In this document: positions 1 through 7,210 of the stretch, piece by piece
Layout: the number at the start of each line of letters is the position of its first letter
Numbering within the stretch: the first letter of the stretch is position 1
Source of the DNA: CAG-533 sp964589375
GTDB taxonomy: Bacteria > Bacillota_I > Bacilli_A > RF39 > UBA660
Direction: 5' to 3'
DNA length: 17,639 nucleotides
NCBI GenBank assembly: GCA_964589375.1
Contig: CAZPSA010000020.1
Location: 1-17,639, forward strand
Notes under the pieces: model-generated
Seen by the model: the letters and a program-made list of their open reading frames with translations, nothing else
The model's database searches: none
Told to the model about the DNA's origin: nothing
Translations under genes and position numbers: made by a program

Positions 1-27
1 CTATTTTCTATCTAATTATATAAATGA

Positions 28-35
28 CCCCCCCC
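28..35. repeat. Homopolymeric C8 tract at the IS boundary
   Basis: Eight consecutive C residues stand out in an AT-rich background and directly abut the GTGTC that opens the left inverted repeat of the IS remnant. There is no matching G tract beyond the right end, so it is probably flanking DNA and not part of the element. Such tracts are prone to slippage. No promoter or coding frame that it would switch can be seen in the window. Confidence 0.6.
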
Positions 36-50
36 GTGTCAAGTTAATTT
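36..50 (+). repeat. Left terminal inverted repeat of the IS remnant
   Basis: GTGTCAAGTTAATTT matches the inverted sequence at the right end at 13 of 15 positions. The subterminal DNA that follows (41-80) is also found in diverged form at 8552-8591. Confidence 0.75.
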
Positions 51-112
51 TTATACCTTAAAAAGTCTATGATGTTAACCTCGAAAGTTAATTTTTTATT
101 TTTTTAGGATTA

Positions 113-121
113 TGGTATAAT
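113..121 (+). promoter_or_regulatory. Extended -10 promoter of the IS transposase
   Basis: TGGTATAAT is an extended -10 element (TGnTATAAT). A TSS about 7 nt downstream leaves roughly 20 nt before the ATG at 148. No good -35 is visible in the T-rich DNA upstream, as is usual for extended -10 promoters. Confidence 0.5.
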
Positions 122-147
122 TTTATATATAGAAATGATGTGATTTT

Positions 148-878
148 ATGAACCAACGTTATAAATCTTCGGGAAATAGAGATCAGCTTACTTTATTTCC
201 TACTCATCTTGGCGAATTAATTCCTCAAGATAGTATTGTTCGTGTTATTGATGATTTTGTTAATAGTTTTGACCTTTCTGAGTTTAAATGTGGAACTACT
301 AAAGATAACAGACCATACAATCCTGCTGATTTACTTAAACTGTATATTTACGGGTATATACAAGGCATTCGTTCTTCTCGCAAACTTATGTATCAGGCGC
401 AATATAATATTGAATATATGTGGCTTTTAAAAAATGTTAAACCAGACTTTCGCACCATTTTCGATTTTAGGAAAGATAATATTGATTTATTTGAAGATGT
501 TTGCTTTGAATTTAATAAACATTGTAAAAAATTAGGGCTTTTATCTAGTGTTATTTCTAATTGTGGAACTAAACTTAAAGCTGTTAATTCTAAAGATAAG
601 AATTTTACCTTTTCTAAAATTGATGGCAGAAGAAAGCAAATATTAAGGCATATTGATATTTATAATCAAATTTTAGCTATTCTTGATGATGATGACGACG
701 AAAAAGAAGATATTCAAGCATTAATCGAGTTATCAGTGGCTAAATTGGCTATTCTTGATAATTACGAAAAAGAAATGAAAGAAAAAATGGCGCGCCAAGG
801 TTCTTAACTAATTATGAAGCTAAATTAATGAAAGACAATGGTAAATTTATTGTTGGTTTTAACAACCAAATATATTGA
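148..878 (+). pseudogene. IS1182-family transposase, truncated and frameshifted
   Basis: This is the remains of a transposase that would move the element by DDE chemistry. The intact frame (148-807, 219 aa) opens with the IS1182-type N-terminal DUF772 region: QLTLFP near residue 13, GIRSSRKL at 73-80 and PDFRTIFDFRKDN at 99-111. The first catalytic motif, normally DGT before K(L/I)KA, reads CGTKLKAVNSKD with Cys139 where Asp is expected. The frame stops at 805. In the -1 frame, 804-878 encodes 24 residues including EAKLMKDNGKFIVGF, the conserved LMK...FIVGYN block that precedes the second catalytic Asp, and then hits TGA. Everything C-terminal, including the other two acidic residues, is gone. 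It is inactive for three independent reasons: a lost Asp, a frameshift and a missing half. The -1 shift could in principle be programmed, but nothing C-terminal remains to translate. Confidence 0.85.
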
Positions 879-914
879 GGATAAAAGTCATTTAACTATA
901 TTAACCAAAATTTT

Positions 915-930
915 CAAATTAATATGACAC
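915..930 (-). repeat. Right terminal inverted repeat of the IS remnant
   Basis: Read on the minus strand this is GTGTCATATTAATTTG, the inverted partner of the left end. It stops about 15 bp short of the mutS terminator, so the insertion sits right at the 3' boundary of mutS. Confidence 0.75.
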
Positions 931-935
931 TTTTT

Positions 936-972
936 ATTCAAAATAAAATAAGCCCTACTTTTGGCTTATTTT
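936..972 (-). terminator. mutS terminator containing the stop codon
   Basis: A perfect 10-bp stem (AAAATAAGCC at 945-954 pairs with GGCTTATTTT at 963-972) surrounds an 8-nt loop. On the minus strand it is followed by TTTTATTTTG. The TAA of mutS (966-968) lies inside the upstream arm. The A/T flanks are symmetrical, so it may also terminate plus-strand transcription out of the IS remnant. Confidence 0.8.
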
Positions 973-3497
973 ATTTTCTCTTTTAATTCATATAATATCT
1001 TTATAGCATCAATTGGCGTTATTTTAAGTGGGTCAATTTTATCTAATTCTTCTTTTATAATATCACTCTTTTTATCTTCTTCAAAATTAAATTCTAACTG
1101 TGATGATACCACTTTCTTTTTTATCTCGGTTCCTTCATATGAGGCTAAGATTTTTTCAGCATTATCAATGATTTCCTTGGGCATCTTCGCCAGTGCCGCC
1201 ACATGAACCCCATAACTTTTATCTACTGCTCCATCTTTTATTTTATGTAAAAATACAAGTGAACCATTATCAAGGGTTGCTGAAACATGAATATTTTTGA
1301 TTGATGGATATCTTTCATTCATCTGGGTTAACTCATGATAGTGAGTACTAAATAAAGTTTTACATCCAATATGCTTATTAATATATTCTAATATTGCTTC
1401 TGCTAAACTCATTCCATCAAATGTTGCTGTTCCTCTTCCTAATTCATCAAATAATATTAAAGAGTTTTCTGTCGCGTTACATATGGCATTTCTAGCTTCA
1501 TTCATTTCCACCATAAAAGTTGATTCCCCACTAACTAAATCATCTGATGCCCCAATTCTTGTATATATAGCGTCAAATATTGGTAAATCAGCACTATCGG
1601 CAGGAACAAAAGAACCGATTTGAGCCATTATTACCGTAATTGCTAGTTGTCTCATAAAGGTAGATTTACCACTCATATTGGGACCAGTAATAAGTAAAGT
1701 GCTTGTTTTTTCATCCATTATACAATCATTTTTAACATATTCACTTCCACTTACGGCATTTATTACTGGATGAAAACCATTTATTATTTTAACTTTATGT
1801 TCTTCATTGAACGTTGGTCTAACTAGTTTTTCTTTTTCACTTACAACACTTAAAGATACTAAAGCATCTATTATAGATAACTTACTTGCTGTTTGTTTTA
1901 TCATTAAAACATTATCTTTTAAAGTGCTTTTTATTTCATTAAATAAATTATATTCTAGTTCAATAATTCTTTCCTCAGCATTTAATACTAAAGCTTCTTT
2001 TTCTTTTAATTCTGGAGTTATAAACCTTTCGCCATTAGCTAAAGTTTGTCTTCTTTCCCAGCCAAATTCATCTTTAACTTTTTGAGCATTACCCTTACTA
2101 ACTTCAATATAATAACCGAATATTTTATTAAAACCAACTTTCAAATTTTGAATGCCAGTACGTTCTTTCTCAGCTGCTTCAATAGTTGAAATAAAGTCTT
2201 TACCACCGGCTCTAATGTTTTTTAAATCGTCAAGTTCATTATTATAACCATCTTTAATTAAATACCCTTCTTTTAAAGTAACTGGTGGTTCTTCATAAAT
2301 TGCTTTTTCTAAAAGTGAATATAAATCCTCATGACAATCAATATCAAAATCAAAACCTAGACCTAAAATATTTTCTTTAATTTCTGGTAAAACTTTTAAA
2401 GATTTTTTAACTTGCAATGCATCTCTGGCGTTAAAAGAGCCACAAGTAAGTTTGCCACATAATCGTTCTAAATCATAAACTTCATACAATAAAGATTGGA
2501 GTTTACTTCTTTTAATAAATTCTTGATTAAGATTTTCAATAATATCTAAGCGCTTATTAATTTCAATTTTATTCTTTAAAGGTGAGGATATAAAACTTTT
2601 TAACATTCTAGAACCCATAGATGTTTTACATTTGTCTAATAACCAAATTAAACTATATTGTCTTTCTTTTAATCTTAAAGTTTCAAATAATTCTAAATTT
2701 CGAACAGTTTGAACATCTAATCTTAAATAACTATCACTTTCAATTATTTGGACATTACCAAAATGGGAAATATCTTTTAATTCCTTAACTACTAGGTAAT
2801 AAATTAAATGTCTAATTCCCTCTACTCTTCTTAAATCATCAACGTTTTTAATAATAGCTAAATCATCAGTATATAAATCATTAGATAATGATATATTAAT
2901 ATTATAAGTATTTTTAAAAATATTAAGAAGTTCTAAATTAAAATTAGGTTTTAAAAGTATTTCTTTAAAGTTTAATTTTAGTACTCTATTAAGAAGATTT
3001 TGCTTATCATGATTAACTATTTCACTAAAGATGTTGCCAGTGGAAATGTCAGCATAAGTTAAAAGATATGCATAGTCTAAGTCGATAATACTAGCAATAT
3101 AGTTGAAATCATAAGAATTTAAAAAGTCTAAGTCTACTAAAGTTCCTTTTGATATAACATCGATTACTTTTCTTTTAACCATACCTTTAGTTTTTTTAGG
3201 GTCTTCAATTTGCTCACATATTGCTACTTTAAAGCCTTTATTTATTGCTTTTTCTAAGTAATTTTTAACAGCATGATGAGGAACTCCACACATTGGAATT
3301 CTTTCTTTTAAACCGGCATTTTTACCAGTTAAGGTTAATTCTAACTCATGAGATGCGGTTATACCATCTTCAAAAAATAATTCATAGAAATCGCCAATAC
3401 GATAAAATAGCAGAACATCTTCATAATCTTTTTTGATGTCCATATATTGTTTCATCATTGGGCTTAATTCTTCGTAATTAACTTCACTTCTTTTCAT
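966..3497 (-). CDS. mutS: DNA mismatch repair protein MutS
   Basis: MutS recognises mismatches and small loops as a dimeric sliding clamp and recruits MutL. From the chosen ATG the protein is 843 aa, normal for MutS1. The N-terminal mismatch-binding domain carries the Phe-x-Glu reader motif in GDFYELF (Phe37, Glu39). The connector, lever and clamp regions follow. The ATPase domain has Walker A GPNMSGKST at about 605-613, Walker B with LILFDELGRGT, and the STHYHEL stretch. A C-terminal tail contains SQLEFNF, resembling a beta-clamp-binding motif (Q-L-x-F-F type). An in-frame GTG four codons upstream (3509) is possible, but the ATG at 3497 has GTGGTG just in front as ribosome binding site. It is transcribed alone: terminators lie on both sides. 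The usual downstream partner mutL is absent; that place is taken by an IS remnant on the other strand. Confidence 0.97.
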   Translation of the reverse strand: MKRSEVNYEELSPMMKQYMDIKKDYEDVLLFYRIGDFYELFFEDGITASHELELTLTGKNAGLKERIPMCGVPHHAVKNYLEKAINKGFKVAICEQIEDPKKTKGMVKRKVIDVISKGTLVDLDFLNSYDFNYIASIIDLDYAYLLTYADISTGNIFSEIVNHDKQNLLNRVLKLNFKEILLKPNFNLELLNIFKNTYNINISLSNDLYTDDLAIIKNVDDLRRVEGIRHLIYYLVVKELKDISHFGNVQIIESDSYLRLDVQTVRNLELFETLRLKERQYSLIWLLDKCKTSMGSRMLKSFISSPLKNKIEINKRLDIIENLNQEFIKRSKLQSLLYEVYDLERLCGKLTCGSFNARDALQVKKSLKVLPEIKENILGLGFDFDIDCHEDLYSLLEKAIYEEPPVTLKEGYLIKDGYNNELDDLKNIRAGGKDFISTIEAAEKERTGIQNLKVGFNKIFGYYIEVSKGNAQKVKDEFGWERRQTLANGERFITPELKEKEALVLNAEERIIELEYNLFNEIKSTLKDNVLMIKQTASKLSIIDALVSLSVVSEKEKLVRPTFNEEHKVKIINGFHPVINAVSGSEYVKNDCIMDEKTSTLLITGPNMSGKSTFMRQLAITVIMAQIGSFVPADSADLPIFDAIYTRIGASDDLVSGESTFMVEMNEARNAICNATENSLILFDELGRGTATFDGMSLAEAILEYINKHIGCKTLFSTHYHELTQMNERYPSIKNIHVSATLDNGSLVFLHKIKDGAVDKSYGVHVAALAKMPKEIIDNAEKILASYEGTEIKKKVVSSQLEFNFEEDKKSDIIKEELDKIDPLKITPIDAIKILYELKEKIK

Positions 3498-3514
3498 TTT
3501 TAACACCACAAAAT

Positions 3515-3520
3515 ATTATA
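3515..3520 (-). promoter_or_regulatory. Candidate -10 box of mutS
   Basis: The minus strand reads TATAAT 17 nt before the ATG at 3497. The predicted start of transcription leaves a leader of only about 10 nt containing the GTGGTG ribosome site. No convincing -35 is seen at 16-18 bp spacing, so this rests mainly on the -10 and on the terminator just upstream. Confidence 0.4.
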
Positions 3521-3562
3521 ACATCATTTTTTAAAATCTGTTATATTTTTAAATTTATTTCA

Positions 3563-3603
3563 AATAAAAAGTGGATATATTCCACTTGGATATATTCCAC
3601 TTT
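3563..3603 (-). terminator. Terminator of the ylbL-like / 362-aa gene unit
   Basis: AAAGTGGA (3568-3575) pairs with TCCACTTT (3596-3603), enclosing an AT-rich imperfect inner helix. The minus-strand transcript continues into a T run. It begins 5 nt after the TAA of the 362-aa gene and separates that unit from mutS. Confidence 0.65.
3573..3602. repeat. Perfect 15-bp tandem duplication inside the terminator
   Basis: GGATATATTCCACTT occurs twice without change (3573-3587 and 3588-3602). The hairpin of the terminator is built from this duplication, which suggests that a recent slippage event created or lengthened the stem. Confidence 0.85.
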
Positions 3604-3607
3604 AATA

Positions 3608-4696
3608 TTATTTATCATCTGATTTTGGTTTTGAATTAATACTTAACTGATAGGGTCTATCTTTAGTTAAGCTTTTTCCGGCTTCAATATAATATTTTAT
3701 ACCCGGTCTACTATTAGCAAGTTCAAAATCTACAAATTCATGAACACGGTCACTTTTGCCAGATTTTTCAATTTCCGCTAAGATTTGTTTTCCTTTTTCA
3801 CCATCAGGTATGCGATTAAATACTCTTATTTCATTGGCGATTATTCTTAAAGCATAACTGACATCATTTTCATTTTGCAAAATCTTATCAGTAGCTTTAT
3901 ATATAGGTTTATCTTCTTCATCTCTTCCCATTACGGCAAATTCAACTGTACTACCATAGCCAGGATTTTTCTCACATAATGGATCATATTCATAATAAGT
4001 GTGAATTTTTTTACCAACGCCACTTTCTGAATTATATTCTCTTAAAGCACCATATTCATAGTCACAAGTTAGAGCATCTTCTAAAGATATTTCCGTAAAA
4101 TTATTGTCTTGCTGTGAATATATATGAAGATTATCTTCAGTTAAAGCAAAATCTTCTAAACCTTTTTCTCTTATTTTTACAAATTCATTAAAATCTAAAC
4201 GCCAAACTTCTTCGTAATCTTTATCTGGCTTAGTATAAGATAGTTTTAATGGGTCTTTAGTAAGATACATTTTTTGAGGTTTTATGCCAAGCTTATTAAG
4301 TTCTTTAGCTTTTTTGCTTCTTCCTAGCTTTAATGTTTTTACGGTAAAATATTTCTTTTCTAGTATTCTGCCGGAAAATTCCCCAGTTTTTAAAAACTTA
4401 ATTGAGCTAAATCTTAAACAATTTCTTAATTTTGCGGTAGCAGGAACTTCATCTATATAATAGTATATCCCCGATCCTGGGTAATATTTTTGTAAATCCC
4501 TTTTAAGTCCATTAATTGAACCATAGTTTTCCATTAACTCTTTACTATAAGTAGAAAATGGTATTATTTGAGGATCATTTATCCCATCATATGCAACTAC
4601 CATCAAATGATAAAATAGTGAATATTCACTAAAATTACGACCATAGCAATCTTCTAATTCATAAAGTCTCATCAACCGGCCGTCTGTTTTTTCCAT
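3608..4696 (-). CDS. Unrecognised 362-aa cytoplasmic protein, coupled to the YlbL-like protease
   Basis: I do not recognise a family. The 362-residue protein is rich in charged residues and Tyr. It has no signal peptide and no membrane segment, so it is probably cytoplasmic. Visible features are a basic stretch at about 105-145 (several KK and KxK), an acidic-aromatic middle, and a Lys/Ser/Asp-rich C-terminal tail. No nucleotide-binding, HTH, zinc or catalytic motif stands out. The start is well supported: GGAG lies 10 nt before the ATG inside the end of the upstream gene, and a single base separates that gene's TAA from this ATG. Translation is therefore likely coupled to the YlbL-like protease gene. 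A terminator follows within 5 nt of the stop. The pairing suggests a shared condition or pathway, but the protease domain faces outward and this protein inward, so direct contact is not implied. Confidence 0.85.
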   Translation of the reverse strand: MEKTDGRLMRLYELEDCYGRNFSEYSLFYHLMVVAYDGINDPQIIPFSTYSKELMENYGSINGLKRDLQKYYPGSGIYYYIDEVPATAKLRNCLRFSSIKFLKTGEFSGRILEKKYFTVKTLKLGRSKKAKELNKLGIKPQKMYLTKDPLKLSYTKPDKDYEEVWRLDFNEFVKIREKGLEDFALTEDNLHIYSQQDNNFTEISLEDALTCDYEYGALREYNSESGVGKKIHTYYEYDPLCEKNPGYGSTVEFAVMGRDEEDKPIYKATDKILQNENDVSYALRIIANEIRVFNRIPDGEKGKQILAEIEKSGKSDRVHEFVDFELANSRPGIKYYIEAGKSLTKDRPYQLSINSKPKSDDK

Positions 4697-4697
4697 A

Positions 4698-5735
4698 TTA
4701 TTTTTTCTCCTTTAATTTGCTTAATGCTTGGAGTGCATCATCAAAATTTGCCACTCCATAAATAATTATATCATAGTTTTTTTCTTTTGCATATTTTTTA
4801 GCAGCTTCGAGGTTTTCAACTGGGCATAAAAATACATCAGCTTTTCCCTTAACGGCTCCAGCAAGTTTATATTCTACACTGCCAATTTCGCCAACATTAC
4901 CTTCAGCATCAATAGTACCGGTGCCAACAATCTTATTTCCTTTAGTAATATCTTCTTTTACAATTGCATCATAAATAGTTAGGGCGGTAATTAGTCCTCC
5001 ACTAGGACCAGATTCAGAAGATTTTGTCTTAATATTAATATTATAGTTAGAAGTAATATCATATATCATAGTAATAGAAAGACCCACATATTTTCTTTCA
5101 TTTTCTTCATAGACTACTACATCATCTTGATAAGTCTTCTTATCTCTTTTATATTCAATTTTGATTATATCATTTACATTCTTGCTATTAACATAAGTAA
5201 TAAAGTCTTTGGTTCCAGAAAACTTAATTTCATCATAAGAAATTATTTCATCACCTATTTTTAAATTGCTTTTATTTTCCGCTGTCTTATAATTAATATA
5301 ATAATGAGTTTCATCAATATTAAAATTTGCATTTGATTTAGTAAACGCTACATATAAAGCATTACTTATTGCTTCTTCGTAAGATAAATGATCTCTTTTT
5401 AGGGCATCACTTACATTTTCACTATCATTATAAGTTAAGTTTTCTTTTTTGATTATTTCCCATTCTGGGCGCAATTTAGCAAATAAATAAATAGGTAAAT
5501 TTCCTTCCATCATACTTACATAAGCCATATTATATGAGCCTTTAGATGCCGTTAAATCATCACCACTTATTCTTTTACTAGCATTAATAGTCCCCCCTGG
5601 TTTATAGATAACATAGCCAGTATCATAAAAACAAAAGCAAGCAAAAAGTACTAAAAATACAATTCCTTTTAGATTATCTTTAATAAATTTTTTAAAATTG
5701 TCATAATATTTACTAATAATTTTCTTATTCATCAT
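4698..5735 (-). CDS. YlbL/SepM-type membrane-anchored PDZ-Lon (S16) protease
   Basis: This is a membrane-anchored serine protease with its catalytic part outside the cell. It has a short cytoplasmic N-terminus, one membrane segment (about 23-43), a PDZ-like region (about 150-210, NLKIGDEIISYDEI) and a C-terminal Lon domain. The Ser/Lys dyad is visible: Ser245 in ESGPSGG and Lys290 in GSVEYKLAGA. Length (345 aa) and order match B. subtilis YlbL (also called DdcP, a protease that clears the SOS division inhibitor) and streptococcal SepM (which trims a peptide pheromone). The substrate here is unknown. It is the first gene of a two-gene unit with the 362-aa protein and is divergent from a ylbJ-like gene, echoing the ylb cluster of Bacilli. 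The start is ATG-ATG; no ribosome site is visible, and a -10 box sits 7 nt upstream, so the mRNA may be leaderless. Confidence 0.92.
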   Translation of the reverse strand: MMNKKIISKYYDNFKKFIKDNLKGIVFLVLFACFCFYDTGYVIYKPGGTINASKRISGDDLTASKGSYNMAYVSMMEGNLPIYLFAKLRPEWEIIKKENLTYNDSENVSDALKRDHLSYEEAISNALYVAFTKSNANFNIDETHYYINYKTAENKSNLKIGDEIISYDEIKFSGTKDFITYVNSKNVNDIIKIEYKRDKKTYQDDVVVYEENERKYVGLSITMIYDITSNYNINIKTKSSESGPSGGLITALTIYDAIVKEDITKGNKIVGTGTIDAEGNVGEIGSVEYKLAGAVKGKADVFLCPVENLEAAKKYAKEKNYDIIIYGVANFDDALQALSKLKEKK

Positions 5736-5741
5736 AATAAA

Positions 5742-5747
5742 ATTATA
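5742..5747 (-). promoter_or_regulatory. Candidate -10 box of the ylbL-like gene, predicting a leaderless mRNA
   Basis: TATAAT on the minus strand ends 7 nt before the first ATG (5735), so transcription would begin at or next to the start codon. No Shine-Dalgarno sequence lies in the short gap. The whole divergent spacer to the ylbJ-like gene is only 31 bp, so promoter elements must extend into the opposing gene. Confidence 0.4.
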
Positions 5748-5766
5748 TCATTAATATGGAGATTTT

Positions 5767-6633
5767 ATGAAAAATATTATAAAAAATATCTTAATTGTCA
5801 CTTTATTAGTTATGATTTACATTAAAAGACCGCTTATTTTAGCAAGTACTATATCCGGCATAGAGTTATGGAAAAATAGTATCTTTCCTAGTGTTTTTTC
5901 AATCTTAATTATAAGTGATTTAATCCTATCTAGTAATATTATTAATATTATTAGTAAGTTGCTAGGAAATATTTTTACTAAATTATTTAAAGTAAGTCGT
6001 TATGCTAGTTATGTATTTATGATGAGTGTTTTTAGTGGTTGCCCATCAAATGCTAAATATATAAAAGATTTATATGATGCTAAAATTATTGATAATCAAG
6101 AATGCATCAAAATATTATCAATGACTCTTTTATATAATCCATTATTAATTATTACTATTACTCCTTTTTTAAATATTAAAGATACTATTTTTTTGTTAAG
6201 TACTAATATTATTATTAATTTAATTATTGGCTTTATTAATCGAAATTATAAATCATCTCATAATGACCAAATAATAATTAATAAGAGTTTTGATCTGGTT
6301 AAAAGTATTAATAATTCTATTAATGTATTGTTATTAATTTTAGGAACTATTATTATTTTTATTACTTTAAGTAGTATTATTCCAATAAATAGTCCTTTAT
6401 TAAAAGGTGCTCTTGAGATTACTAATGGAATTAATATGATTGGGCAAAGCAATTTTCTTTATAAATATAAAATGTTATTTACAGGTATACTTTTAAGTTT
6501 TGGGGGATTAAGTATTATTGGGCAAATAAAAAGTATCTTTAAAGATACTACTTTAGATTATAGCCTTTTTTATAAATCTAGAATAATTCATTTAGTTCTT
6601 TTTATTATTGCTGTAGTCCTTCACCAATTGTAA
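5767..6633 (+). CDS. YlbJ-like integral membrane protein (sporulation YlbJ / nucleoside-recognition gate family)
   Basis: A hydrophobic protein with about seven or eight membrane segments. It resembles Bacillus YlbJ in the order and wording of conserved stretches: LWKNSIFPSVFSILIISDLI (35-54), SGCPSNAK (90-97, corresponding to SGYPSGAK), LLYNPLL (121-127), ALEITNGI (215-222) and LSFGGLSIIGQ (243-253). YlbJ is named as a sporulation integral membrane protein in B. subtilis and carries gate domains; its substrate is not established. At 288 aa this version is clearly shorter than the roughly 400-aa Bacillus protein. GGAG 5-6 nt before the ATG supports the start. It is divergent from the ylbL-like gene, and its last 29 bp overlap the end of the convergent prepilin-like gene. 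The only other plus-strand coding sequence in the window is the dead transposase. Whether the host sporulates cannot be told here. Confidence 0.82.
   Translation: MKNIIKNILIVTLLVMIYIKRPLILASTISGIELWKNSIFPSVFSILIISDLILSSNIINIISKLLGNIFTKLFKVSRYASYVFMMSVFSGCPSNAKYIKDLYDAKIIDNQECIKILSMTLLYNPLLIITITPFLNIKDTIFLLSTNIIINLIIGFINRNYKSSHNDQIIINKSFDLVKSINNSINVLLLILGTIIIFITLSSIIPINSPLLKGALEITNGINMIGQSNFLYKYKMLFTGILLSFGGLSIIGQIKSIFKDTTLDYSLFYKSRIIHLVLFIIAVVLHQL
6528..6549 (-). terminator. Candidate terminator of ftsW-prepilin, antisense within ylbJ
   Basis: A perfect 18-bp palindrome (AGTATCTTT/AAAGATACT, 6532-6549) is followed on the minus strand by TTTTTATTTG. It lies about 55 nt beyond the prepilin stop, inside the coding region of the convergent ylbJ-like gene. 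The stem is short and AT-rich (7 bp with a TTAA loop), so strength is uncertain. Confidence 0.45.
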
Positions 6634-7210
6634 TATTGCCTTGATAAACATAACTTAAATTAATATTGTAAGAAGAATCAAAGTCTTCTACAACTGGCAT
6701 ACTAATCCATAAAGCGCATTGATTATATGTATCGTAAGCACAAGAGTTTTTAATTTCTAAATTATAGTTATCATTTTTGATTGGTGGAATATTAGTTTCT
6801 CTTAACGTTATATTATTTCCTCTAATATAACCAATTATATTTAGATCTTTTTTACTTGTTGTATTGTAATACGAATAATAGACTAGATAACCATATTTAT
6901 AGTTAGAATCCGTTTGATTGTATGTGAATTTCAAACAGTAATAAGCATCTTTATTATAGTTTTGAACCATTACTCCGGCGGTTTCTGTTCCTATACATTT
7001 GTTTACCGCTACTAAACCTAAATTTTGAAAATCAGCTTCTATTTTTTTTATAATTATTCCCTTATTTATTATATTTGTACTTGATGTATTACTTGTATCA
7101 TTAAGATTTTTTACTGTAATCATTAAGTTAAAGATAAATATTACGACAATCGATATTAATACAACACTTACTATTATTTCTACTAATGTTACACCTTTAT
7201 TATTTTTCAT
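6605..7210 (-). CDS. Prepilin-like protein with N-terminal methylation motif
   Basis: The protein starts MKNNKG followed by VTLVE, a type IV prepilin/pseudopilin signal: cleavage after Gly6, Glu at mature position 5, then a hydrophobic helix (about 7-29). Such proteins are cut and N-methylated by a prepilin peptidase (ComC/PilD) and assemble into a pilus, pseudopilus or competence machine. The remaining 170 residues are polar, rich in Asn and Tyr, and hold several Cys (NKCIG, YYCLK, NSCAYDTYNQC) that could pair outside the cell. No other pilus gene is in the window, so partners must be encoded elsewhere. Its ATG overlaps the ftsW stop (TAATG) with GGAG six nt before, so it is translated from the ftsW message. 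Its 3' end overlaps ylbJ by 29 bp. Confidence 0.85.
   Translation of the reverse strand: MKNNKGVTLVEIIVSVVLISIVVIFIFNLMITVKNLNDTSNTSSTNIINKGIIIKKIEADFQNLGLVAVNKCIGTETAGVMVQNYNKDAYYCLKFTYNQTDSNYKYGYLVYYSYYNTTSKKDLNIIGYIRGNNITLRETNIPPIKNDNYNLEIKNSCAYDTYNQCALWISMPVVEDFDSSYNINLSYVYQGNITIGEGLQQ

Larger units (their letters stand above)
36..930 (+). mobile_element. IS1182-family insertion sequence, internally deleted remnant
   Basis: The element is bounded by inverted repeats: GTGTCAAGTTAATTT at 36-50, and GTGTCATATTAATTT read on the minus strand from 930. They match at 13 of 15 positions. Inside are an extended -10 promoter, the N-terminal half of an IS1182-type transposase and a short out-of-frame catalytic-region fragment. 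The remaining C-terminal half is missing. At about 0.9 kb it is roughly half the usual length of this family, so it is a deletion derivative. No target duplication is evident in the flanks (C tract on the left, T-rich on the right). It lies immediately downstream of mutS, which is convergent to it. It could move only if a full-length relative supplies transposase. Confidence 0.8.

Noticed and set aside
236..430. Second plus-strand frame within the transposase (64 aa)
   Set aside because: It overlaps the transposase frame, which carries clear IS1182 motifs; the alternative has no recognisable feature.
21..945. Target-site duplication flanking the IS remnant
   Set aside because: The left flank (C tract) and right flank (T-rich) share no direct repeat of convincing length.
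961..1206. Short plus-strand open frame opposite the 3' end of mutS (similar ones opposite mutS at 1807, ftsW at 7748, rseP at 9032 and cdsA at 10352)
   Set aside because: They lie antisense to strongly supported genes, lack ribosome sites and give low-complexity hydrophobic translations, as expected for shadows in AT-rich DNA.
3498..3509. GTG start for mutS
   Set aside because: No ribosome site upstream; that GTGGTG itself serves as the likely ribosome site for the ATG at 3497.
3573..3602. CRISPR-like short repeat
   Set aside because: Only two units with no spacer between them; it is a tandem duplication that forms a terminator.
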